A program made the translations under genes and the position numbers. The notes beneath the pieces are model-generated. The model ran no database searches, was not told the origin of the DNA, and saw only the letters and a program-made list of their open reading frames with translations. A DNA stretch of 17,341 bases, taken from the NCBI GenBank assembly GCA_900751785.1, contig CAADSM010000111.1:1-17341 (forward strand), read 5' to 3'. Source of the DNA: Lachnospiraceae bacterium (GTDB lineage Bacteria; Bacillota; Clostridia; Lachnospirales; Lachnospiraceae). Below, piece by piece: positions 1-5,585 of this stretch (position 1 is the stretch's first letter; every line of letters starts with the position of its first letter).

Positions 1-534
1 CGCCGTCTGCCCGCCATTGTCACCGCTGTCGGAAGGCTTCTCCTTCGCCACAGTCTTGACAAACACATACTTGTCTGTACAGCCTTGATTCTCTCCGTCG
101 TCATATGTAAGTCTGAATACGAGCTTGTAGGACTTACCAGTCACGTCTTCTCGCACCTTCAGCTTGTCGTCGCCGCTGCCCCACGCAGCTTCCACGTCTT
201 TCCCAGCCTTTATGGTCCCGAGCTCCTGCTCATAGTTGAGCTTCTCCATGTCGAACGGCCAGTCATCTGTATTCTCCACGACCGGGGCGATCGACACGTT
301 CTGAGCATCCAGATTTCCCTTATTCGCTACCTTTATCTTGAGCTCCGCAGTCTCCCCCGCCCTGAATACCGGGGTCTCCTGGCCATCTCCTACGCTCAGA
401 CGGATCTGGCTGAGCACCTTCGCAGCCTGCCTTCCTGCGCTCCCGTCCTCTGCTCTTACTCCCAATGGCAGGATCAGTGTGATCGCCATAACCGCGCAGA
501 GCAGCGCAGCTCCCGCTCTCTTAAATCGTTTCAT
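1..534 (-). CDS. Exported accessory protein of an ABC exporter (partial, 3' end missing)
   Basis: The first 178 residues of a minus-strand gene that runs off the left edge. It begins MKRFKRAGAALLCAVMAIT, a clear signal peptide (positive start, hydrophobic core, likely cut near VRA-ED at residue 28). The rest is a beta-rich extracellular region (GETAELKIKVANKGN, later KSYKLVFRLTYDDGE) that resembles CARDB or COG1361 'S-layer' type Ig-like domains. It ends in a Ser/Asp/Gly-rich stretch that may be a linker. Its start overlaps the last 14 bases of the upstream ABC ATPase gene, and a strong GGGAGG site lies inside that gene 8 bases before the ATG, so the two are probably translationally coupled. 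In related Clostridia an ATPase, an exported CARDB-like protein and an FtsX/MacB-type permease often sit together, so the permease may lie just outside. The family call comes from sequence character, not from a recognised catalytic motif. The substrate is unknown. Confidence 0.7.
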   Translation of the reverse strand, partial: MKRFKRAGAALLCAVMAITLILPLGVRAEDGSAGRQAAKVLSQIRLSVGDGQETPVFRAGETAELKIKVANKGNLDAQNVSIAPVVENTDDWPFDMEKLNYEQELGTIKAGKDVEAAWGSGDDKLKVREDVTGKSYKLVFRLTYDDGENQGCTDKYVFVKTVAKEKPSDSGDNGGQTA

Positions 535-1240
535 GTGTTTTACCTCCCTCATGATTTTTTACTTCGATCTTCACGATCTTCCCGTCAATGATATGGAAGA
601 TCCGGTCCGCATACTCCGCAAGATGATCGTCATGCGTCACCATAACAAGCGTGCGGTTCTGTTCCCTTACTACCTTCTGCATAAGCTCCATCACATCCTC
701 TGAAGTATGCGAGTCGAGATTGCCTGTCGGCTCATCCGCAAAGATGATCTTCGGATCAGAGACAAGCGCCCTCGCAACGCCGACTCTCTGCTGCTGGCCT
801 CCCGACATCTGGTTCGGCAGATGCTTCTTATGTTTTCCCAAATGTACCAGATCGAGCATCCGGTCCGCCTTCTGCATCCTCGTCTTTCTCGCCTCTCCCC
901 GGAACGTGAGCGGCAGAGCCACATTTTCCAGTGCATTCATCGTTTTGATCAGATGGAATGACTGAAAGATAAACCCTACATTCTCCCTCCGGAACTTGAC
1001 CAGCTCATCCTCCTTGAGCGCTTCTATGTGCCGGCCGCTTATGACGACTTCGCCTCTTGTGGGCTTCTCAAGCCCTGCCAGCATATTCAGCAGAGTGGAT
1101 TTTCCCGATCCTGATGTCCCGACGATCGCGCAGAACTCTCCTTCGCAGACCTCAAAGCTCACGCCGTCCAGGGCCCGTACCACAGAATCACCGACATGAT
1201 ACAGCTTATACAGGTTTTTAACACTGATTACCGGTTTCAC
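521..1240 (-). CDS. ABC transporter ATP-binding protein, MacB/LolD type
   Basis: ATPase subunit of a MacB/FtsX-type transporter (antimicrobial peptide, lipoprotein or cell-wall export family). About 239 residues. Walker A is GTSGSGKST at residues 41-49, then a Q-loop (FIFQSFHLI), an ABC signature with the MSGGQQQR form, Walker B IIFADEPTGNLDS and the switch histidine in MVTHD. The Q-loop and the 'ADEPTGNLD' sequence are typical of the MacB/LolD class. I place the start at the GTG at 1240, giving MKPVISVKNLYK, because AAAGGAGG sits five bases before it. An in-frame GTG at 1291 would add 17 residues but has no ribosome binding site and gives an odd charged leader. The gene overlaps the next one by 14 bases. 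It lies downstream of tRNA-Gly and its terminator. The exported substrate cannot be told from the sequence. Confidence 0.92.
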   Translation of the reverse strand: MKPVISVKNLYKLYHVGDSVVRALDGVSFEVCEGEFCAIVGTSGSGKSTLLNMLAGLEKPTRGEVVISGRHIEALKEDELVKFRRENVGFIFQSFHLIKTMNALENVALPLTFRGEARKTRMQKADRMLDLVHLGKHKKHLPNQMSGGQQQRVGVARALVSDPKIIFADEPTGNLDSHTSEDVMELMQKVVREQNRTLVMVTHDDHLAEYADRIFHIIDGKIVKIEVKNHEGGKTHETI

Positions 1241-1332
1241 AGTTTCCTCCTTTTCCTTGCGCCCCCTCGATACCGTCTTTTCGGAAGACACAGTTTTGTA
1301 ATTTCATGTTAAGGGAAGAATTGGAATTTTTT

Positions 1333-1360
1333 ATTAGATAATTTCTGAATAGTTTCTTAA
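1333..1360 (-). promoter_or_regulatory. Possible promoter of the ABC exporter operon
   Basis: On the minus strand TTAAGA (1355-1360) and TCTAAT (1333-1338) are separated by 16 bases. The -10 matches consensus at 5 of 6 positions; the -35 is weaker. It lies between the tRNA terminator and the ABC gene, leaving a leader of about 90 bases. The stretch from 1241 to 1394 holds nothing else that I recognise. Confidence 0.35.
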
Positions 1361-1394
1361 GATTTGCATGGCGGGACCTGCCCACATATCAAGA

Positions 1395-1430
1395 AAGCCG
1401 GAAACGCTGTTTTTTCAACGTTTCCGGCTT
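1395..1430 (-). terminator. Intrinsic terminator of tRNA-Gly
   Basis: A perfect 12-bp inverted repeat (AAGCCGGAAACG with CGTTTCCGGCTT) and a 12-base loop, starting seven bases beyond the 3' end of the tRNA. On the minus strand the stem runs into TTTCTTGATAT, a modest U-rich tail. Confidence 0.7.
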
Positions 1431-1436
1431 ATTCTA

Positions 1437-1507
1437 AGCAGATGACGGGAATCGAACCCGCCTCGCCAGCTTGGGAAGCTGGAGTTCTACCGATGAACTA
1501 CATCTGC
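1437..1507 (-). tRNA. tRNA-Gly, anticodon CCC
   Basis: A complete 71-base tRNA. The acceptor stem GCAGATG pairs with CATCTGC, the T arm carries GGTTCGATTCC, and the anticodon stem CCAGC/GCTGG closes the loop TTCCCAA, giving anticodon CCC, which reads GGG (Gly). The discriminator base is U, as expected for bacterial tRNA-Gly. The 3' CCA is not encoded and must be added after transcription. Confidence 0.95.
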
Positions 1508-1523
1508 ATCCTGCACGATATGA

Positions 1524-1552
1524 ATTATACTGCGATTCAATTCAAAATGCAA
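1524..1552 (-). promoter_or_regulatory. Promoter of tRNA-Gly
   Basis: On the minus strand TTGCAT (1547-1552), 17 bases, then a perfect TATAAT (1524-1529). It ends 16 bases before the mature tRNA 5' end, so the precursor leader would be very short. This is the best consensus promoter in the window. Confidence 0.85.
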
Positions 1553-1674
1553 GATTTTTTCTTATCAAAATTGCGACAAAAAATACTGTTCATCCATACA
1601 GCCCGGATCTTCTGATTTTTGTCCGGCGGCAGGACGCGCTCATCTCAGCCGGCGCAGCCTGTCTTTTCCGCACT

Positions 1675-2343
1675 TCAGTCGATCTGCCAGTCGATCGGCT
1701 CGACTCCGTTTGCCTTCAGGAAATCATTTGTCTGGCTGAACGGCCTGCTCCCAAAAAACCCGCGGAATGCGGACAGCGGACTGGGGTGGGGCGCTGTGAG
1801 GATCAGATGCTTCGGATTGTTCAGCATCGCCTTTTTCCGCTGCGCCGGAGCTCCCCACAGGATGAAGACGATCGGCCGGTCCTGACCGTTGAGCACTGTG
1901 ATCGCCGCATCTGTAAATTCTTCCCAGCCGATCCCCCTGTGGGAGTTCGCCTGATGTGCCCGCACGGTCAGCACCGTGTTCAGCATGAGCACGCCCTGCT
2001 CCGCCCATTTCGTGAGACAGCCGTGATCCGGGATCGTACAGCCTAAGTCATCGTGGAGCTCCTGATAGATATTCACAAGAGACGGAGGGATCTCCACTCC
2101 TTTCTGTACGGAAAAGCAGAGTCCGTGCGCCTGACCGTTGTTGTGATAGGGATCCTGCCCCAGGATCACGACCTTCACATCCTTCAGCGGAGTCAGATGA
2201 AATGCATTGAAAATATCATTCGCAGGCGGAAATATCAGTCTTGTCCTGTATTCGTGGTTCACTGTCTCAAACAGTTTTTTATAATAGGGCTTTGAGAACT
2301 CTCCCTTTAGTGCTTCATACCAGTCACCGTTTAAACCAGCCAT
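1675..2343 (-). CDS. ung: Uracil-DNA glycosylase, family 1
   Basis: Removes uracil from DNA by cutting the N-glycosidic bond, starting base excision repair in the cytoplasm. At 222 residues it has normal UNG length. The family 1 water-activating motif GQDPYH is at residues 62-67 with the catalytic Asp at 64. The uracil-contact Asn is in VLMLN (residue 122), and the minor-groove loop HPSPLS starts at His186. I start it at the ATG at 2343 (MAGLNGDWYEAL) because AAGGAG lies six bases upstream; an in-frame ATG at 2397 would add 18 residues with no good ribosome site. It follows hisF by 85 bases in the same direction and may be in the same transcript; I found no clear promoter in that gap. No strong terminator was found between its stop and the tRNA-Gly promoter. 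Confidence 0.96.
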   Translation of the reverse strand: MAGLNGDWYEALKGEFSKPYYKKLFETVNHEYRTRLIFPPANDIFNAFHLTPLKDVKVVILGQDPYHNNGQAHGLCFSVQKGVEIPPSLVNIYQELHDDLGCTIPDHGCLTKWAEQGVLMLNTVLTVRAHQANSHRGIGWEEFTDAAITVLNGQDRPIVFILWGAPAQRKKAMLNNPKHLILTAPHPSPLSAFRGFFGSRPFSQTNDFLKANGVEPIDWQID

Positions 2344-2428
2344 GTCATTCTCCTTATCATATGTTATCTGATCTGTAAAGATTATCATATTCCGCACCGC
2401 TCCCGGGGATCTGCGCGCAGAATATGTC

Positions 2429-3190
2429 TCAGAGCCTTACCGGCACTCCTTCGCGCCGGAGATACTCCTTTACTTCCCGAATCTCCAGCTCCTTGTAGTG
2501 GAACAGAGATGCCGCAAGCGCCGCATCCGCCATGCCGTCTGTCAGTGCCTCCTTGAAGTGCTCGAGACTCCCTGCGCCTCCGGATGCGATGACCGGGATC
2601 GAGACGCTTTCTGCGATCGCGCGGGTCAGCTCCAGATCGTATCCCGCCTTCGTTCCGTCGCAGTCCATGCTCGTGAGGAGGATCTCTCCCGCGCCGAGGC
2701 TCTCCACCTTCTTCGCCCACTCGACCGCATCGATCCCCACATCGATCCGTCCGCCGTTTTTATAGATATTCCAGCCGGAGCCGTCCTCTCTCTTCTTCGC
2801 ATCGATCGCCACGACGACACACTGGCTGCCGAACTTGTCCGCTGCTTCCCGCACCAGCTCCGGCGTATTGATGGCTGAGGAATTGACAGAGATCTTGTCT
2901 GCCCCTTCTCTTAGGATAGCGCGGAAATCATCCACCGTGCGGATCCCGCCTCCCACTGTAAAGGGGATAAACACACACTCCGCCACCTTTCTCACCATAT
3001 CCACGACCGTCGCCCGGTTGTCCGAGGAAGCAGTGATATCCAGGAAGACCAGCTCGTCCGCCCCGGCTTTGTCATACGCTTTTGCGATCTCCACGGGATC
3101 TCCCGCATCTTTCAGATCGACGAAATTCACACCTTTGACCACCCTCCCGGCATTCACGTCCAGGCAGGGAATGATTCTCTTCGTAAACAT
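2429..3190 (-). CDS. hisF: Imidazole glycerol phosphate synthase, cyclase subunit
   Basis: The cyclase half of IGP synthase. It uses ammonia passed through its barrel from HisH to turn PRFAR into imidazole glycerol phosphate (histidine synthesis) and AICAR (purine pool). At 253 residues it has normal length. Both catalytic aspartates are in their usual places: Asp11 in IIPCLDV and Asp130 in VVVAIDAKK. The phosphate-binding pieces FTVGGGI and [11 protein letters not shown] are also present. The start at 3190 ([12 protein letters not shown]) has GGAGG nine bases upstream and removes 13 implausible residues of the longer open frame. It starts 19 bases after hisH stops, a normal hisHF arrangement. 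None of hisA, hisG, hisD, hisB or hisI is in the window. Confidence 0.97.
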   Translation of the reverse strand: MFTKRIIPCLDVNAGRVVKGVNFVDLKDAGDPVEIAKAYDKAGADELVFLDITASSDNRATVVDMVRKVAECVFIPFTVGGGIRTVDDFRAILREGADKISVNSSAINTPELVREAADKFGSQCVVVAIDAKKREDGSGWNIYKNGGRIDVGIDAVEWAKKVESLGAGEILLTSMDCDGTKAGYDLELTRAIAESVSIPVIASGGAGSLEHFKEALTDGMADAALAASLFHYKELEIREVKEYLRREGVPVRL

Positions 3191-3209
3191 AACAGCAATC
3201 CTCCTGTTC

Positions 3210-3821
3210 CTAAGCCCGCAGCTCCACAAAATTTCTCAGTATCTGAATGCCTACATCGCTGCTCTTCTCCGGGTGGAACTGGCAGGCGAACACATTGTCC
3301 TTCTCGACCGACGCATGGATATGCGTGCTGTATTCCGTGGACGCCTTCACGATGCTCTCATCCGCCGCCTTCAGATAATACGAATGGACGAAATAGACAT
3401 AGGCTCCTTCGCTGATCCCGCGGAACAGCCGTCCGTCATTCTCCAGATGCAGAGAGTTCCATCCCATATGGGGGATCTTCAGCCCTTCGCTGTCAGGGAT
3501 CCGCAGGATCTCACCTTTGAGGATCCCGAGTCCCTCCACTCCCGGCGCCTCGCCGCTTCTTTCAAACAAAAGCTGCAGTCCGAGGCAGATCCCGAGAAAC
3601 GGCGTTCCCCTTCCTGTCACTTCCCGGATCACCTGGTCAAGTCCCGTTTTCCTGAGGTTGGCCATCGCATCGCCGAACGCTCCCACGCCAGGGAGTATGA
3701 CCTTATCCGCTTTCAATATCTCTTCCCTGCCGCCTGTTATGACGACCTCCTGGCCCAGCAGGAGCAGCGCCTTTTCTACACTCTTGATATTTCCGGCATC
3801 ATAATCGATAATCGCTATCAT
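3210..3821 (-). CDS. hisH: Imidazole glycerol phosphate synthase, glutamine amidotransferase subunit
   Basis: Class I glutaminase that splits glutamine and feeds ammonia to HisF. 203 residues, normal length. The catalytic triad is visible: nucleophile Cys79 in [10 protein letters not shown], and His183 with Glu185 in CQFHPEKS. The family start [12 protein letters not shown] is intact, as are the oxyanion-loop motif [10 protein letters not shown] and the HisH-typical PHMGWN. The start at 3821 is preceded by GAGGTG five bases upstream; five extra residues of the longer open frame come from a start without a good site. No convincing promoter lies between it and the symporter gene, only a strong hairpin (3853-3885). 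It could be transcribed by read-through past that hairpin or from a weak promoter hidden in it. Confidence 0.97.
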   Translation of the reverse strand: MIAIIDYDAGNIKSVEKALLLLGQEVVITGGREEILKADKVILPGVGAFGDAMANLRKTGLDQVIREVTGRGTPFLGICLGLQLLFERSGEAPGVEGLGILKGEILRIPDSEGLKIPHMGWNSLHLENDGRLFRGISEGAYVYFVHSYYLKAADESIVKASTEYSTHIHASVEKDNVFACQFHPEKSSDVGIQILRNFVELRA

Positions 3822-3852
3822 GTTTTCACCTCGCATTTTCTCTATATAGTAT

Positions 3853-3890
3853 CACAGCCGGTCCGGATAATCCAGACCGGCTGTGCTTTT
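3853..3890. terminator. Strong hairpin between the symporter gene and hisH
   Basis: A perfect 11-bp inverted repeat CACAGCCGGTC/GACCGGCTGTG (3853-3863, 3875-3885). A good T-tract, CTTTTTCTATTTTTT, follows it only on the plus strand; on the minus strand, the sense strand of both neighbours, it is followed by ATACTATATAG with no T run. Position suggests it ends the symporter transcript, but the sequence reads as a better terminator for plus-strand transcripts. Confidence 0.6.
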
Positions 3891-3891
3891 T

Positions 3892-5301
3892 CTATTTTTT
3901 CTTCTTTCTCTTGACGCCTGTCCTGACCACAGAGACCGGTGTATCATCTACCGCGTCAAGATTGTTGATGTATTTTTTCGTTTCACGCACTATGACCGGA
4001 GACAATAACAGTACTGCTATAAGGTTCGGTATCGCCATCAAAGCATTCAGGATATCTGCAATAAGCCATACAAGATCCAGCGCAAGTACCGGCGCGATCA
4101 GGGCAACTGCTGTGTATAGTATCCTGTAAGGGATCAGCCCCTTCTTCCCTGCGAAATACTCAACACATCTCTCTCCGTAATAAGCCCATCCCAGGATCGT
4201 AGAATATGCAAACGTTATGATGCCGACAACCAGAATAAACGGTCCGAAATACGGGATCTGGGAAAATGCTGCCGAAGTAAGTGCTCCGCCGTCTGCAAGC
4301 TGGTCCATATTGATCGAAGGATTTTTCATGATCGTCGATACGAGTACCAGTCCTGTCATAAGACATACTACAACGGTATCCCAGAATGTACCTGTCGAGG
4401 ATACGAGCGCCTGACGGACCGGATTTTTCGTCTTGGCCGCTGCTGCCGCGATCGGTGCAGATCCCATGCCGGACTCATTTGAAAAAAGTCCTCTTGCGAC
4501 TCCATACTGGATCGCATACCGGATGCCGCTTCCGACAAGCCCTCCGGCCGCCGCGCCTTCTGTAAATGCCAGCCTGCAGATCGTCTGTATCGCAGGTATA
4601 ATATAGTCATAATTTATCGCCAGAATGATCAGACATCCAAGTACATAGAAAATTGCCATAAACGGCACAAGCTTCTCGCAGACACTTGCTATCGTCTTGA
4701 TCCCTCCAAAGATGACAAACGCGGTCAGCGCTGCGACAATAATGCCCACGATCCACGGTTCGATCCCCAGGTTCGCATCGCATACCTCAGCGATGGCGTT
4801 TACCTGTGTGGCACAGCCGATCCCGAAAGAGGCAAATCCTGCAAAAACTGCAAAGATCATGCCCAGCCATTTCATGTTAAGTCCCCGCTCCAGGGCATAC
4901 ATCGCGCCGCCCTGCATACGTCCGTCTTCCGTCTTCACACGGTATTTTACAGCGATCAGGGACTCCGCGTACTTTGTCGCGATCCCGAACACCCCGGTCA
5001 GCCAGCACCAGAGCACGGCTCCCGGTCCTCCGAGGGCGATCGCGGTCCCGACACCGATGATATTGCCGGTTCCGATCGTGGACGCCAGCGCGGTCGTCAG
5101 CGCGCCGAACTGGCTGACTTCTCCATCCGCCCCGTCTTCCTTGGCAACCGAAAGCGGGATTCCTTTTGTGATCGTCTTTCTCTGGATGAACCCTGTCCGT
5201 ACCGTCAGGAACAGATGTGTTCCCAGCAGGAGCAGTATCATCCCCCAGCCCCACACGACATTGTCGACAGACTGGACAAAACCGTAGATTTTGTCATACA
5301 T
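3892..5301 (-). CDS. Sodium:alanine/glycine symporter, AGCS family
   Basis: Inner-membrane carrier that takes up alanine or glycine with sodium. 469 residues, normal for the AGCS (SAF) family, with about ten to eleven hydrophobic segments. The family signature is clear at about residues 66-98: GALTTALASTIGTGNIIGVG then GGPGAVLWCW. Further family landmarks are FGGIKTIASVCEKLVPFMA and GLFSNESGMGSAPIAAAAA. The tail is very basic (VKRKKKK). GGAGG lies nine bases before the ATG. It is a single-gene unit with its own promoter (5415-5443), a leader of about 105 bases and a hairpin after its stop. Which of alanine, glycine or D-alanine is preferred cannot be read here, so I do not give a gene symbol. 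No glycine riboswitch was found in the leader. Confidence 0.95.
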   Translation of the reverse strand: MYDKIYGFVQSVDNVVWGWGMILLLLGTHLFLTVRTGFIQRKTITKGIPLSVAKEDGADGEVSQFGALTTALASTIGTGNIIGVGTAIALGGPGAVLWCWLTGVFGIATKYAESLIAVKYRVKTEDGRMQGGAMYALERGLNMKWLGMIFAVFAGFASFGIGCATQVNAIAEVCDANLGIEPWIVGIIVAALTAFVIFGGIKTIASVCEKLVPFMAIFYVLGCLIILAINYDYIIPAIQTICRLAFTEGAAAGGLVGSGIRYAIQYGVARGLFSNESGMGSAPIAAAAAKTKNPVRQALVSSTGTFWDTVVVCLMTGLVLVSTIMKNPSINMDQLADGGALTSAAFSQIPYFGPFILVVGIITFAYSTILGWAYYGERCVEYFAGKKGLIPYRILYTAVALIAPVLALDLVWLIADILNALMAIPNLIAVLLLSPVIVRETKKYINNLDAVDDTPVSVVRTGVKRKKKK

Positions 5302-5349
5302 TGGATCATTCCTCCTCTTCTCATCCTACACTCATGTCTTAAACAGAAA

Positions 5350-5391
5350 GGCATACGGATACCACTGTCTCCAGCCGGCATGCCGTATGCC
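5350..5391 (-). promoter_or_regulatory. Leader hairpin upstream of the symporter gene (possible attenuator)
   Basis: Inside the predicted leader, GGCATACGG pairs with CCGTATGCC (9 bp), and on the minus strand the stem is followed by TTTCTGTTTAAG. The same left arm could instead form a short GGCAT/ATGCC hairpin with the adjacent 10-base palindrome CGGCATGCCG. Two exclusive folds plus a U-rich tail suggest attenuation; no known riboswitch class is recognised. Confidence 0.4.
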
Positions 5392-5414
5392 CCAATATTT
5401 AATACAACGCTAAT

Positions 5415-5443
5415 ATTTTACCTCATTTCTCCTCTTATGTAAA
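5415..5443 (-). promoter_or_regulatory. Promoter of the symporter gene
   Basis: On the minus strand TTTACA (5438-5443), a 17-base spacer, and TAAAAT (5415-5420), each matching consensus at 5 of 6 positions. Transcription would start near 5408. Confidence 0.7.
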
Positions 5444-5458
5444 GAAAAATATTTTGAC

Positions 5459-5487
5459 AAATTACTGCAATGAAGTGATAAATTACT
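5459..5487 (-). repeat. Tandem AGTAATTT boxes upstream of the symporter promoter
   Basis: The 8-mer AGTAATTT (minus strand) occurs exactly twice, at 5480-5487 and 5459-5466, 21 bases apart, which is two helical turns. The nearer copy ends 15 bases upstream of the -35. This is the layout expected of an activator-binding direct repeat, but it rests on sequence pattern only. Confidence 0.4.
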
Positions 5488-5516
5488 ACAAGCCTTTCCC
5501 AGCAGATTTCCCATAC

Positions 5517-5561
5517 AAAGGAAAGGCAGCCAGGGCTGTCCCTGTCTGCCTTTCCTTTTTT
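5517..5561 (-). terminator. Terminator after the GH101 gene
   Basis: A 13-bp perfect inverted repeat AAAGGAAAGGCAG/CTGCCTTTCCTTT (5517-5529, 5546-5558) with an inner 5-bp stem CAGGG/CCCTG. It lies 28 bases beyond the GH101 stop. The longer T run (CCTTTTTTC) is on the plus strand; on the minus strand the U-rich part is the arm TTTCCTTTG. It may work in both directions. Confidence 0.75.
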
Positions 5562-5585
5562 CATCAGGCCCTCACCTGAGGATTC

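Noticed and set aside
1241..1291. Longer N-terminus for the ABC ATPase starting at GTG 1291
   Set aside because: There is no ribosome site upstream of it, while AAAGGAGG sits five bases before the GTG at 1240, where the family alignment begins.
1570..1674. Terminator for ung
   Set aside because: On the minus strand CTGT/ACAG precedes TATTTTTT, but the stem is only four pairs; other repeats nearby are followed by A runs, not T runs.
2835..3914. Long plus-strand open frame of 359 codons
   Set aside because: It is fully antisense to hisF and hisH, which carry all their catalytic residues. It has no ribosome site and a low-complexity, Arg/Ser/Pro-biased shadow composition.
5302..5408. Glycine riboswitch before the symporter gene
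   Set aside because: Expected from gene family, but the conserved GGAGAG-type blocks and the tandem aptamer are absent in this leader.
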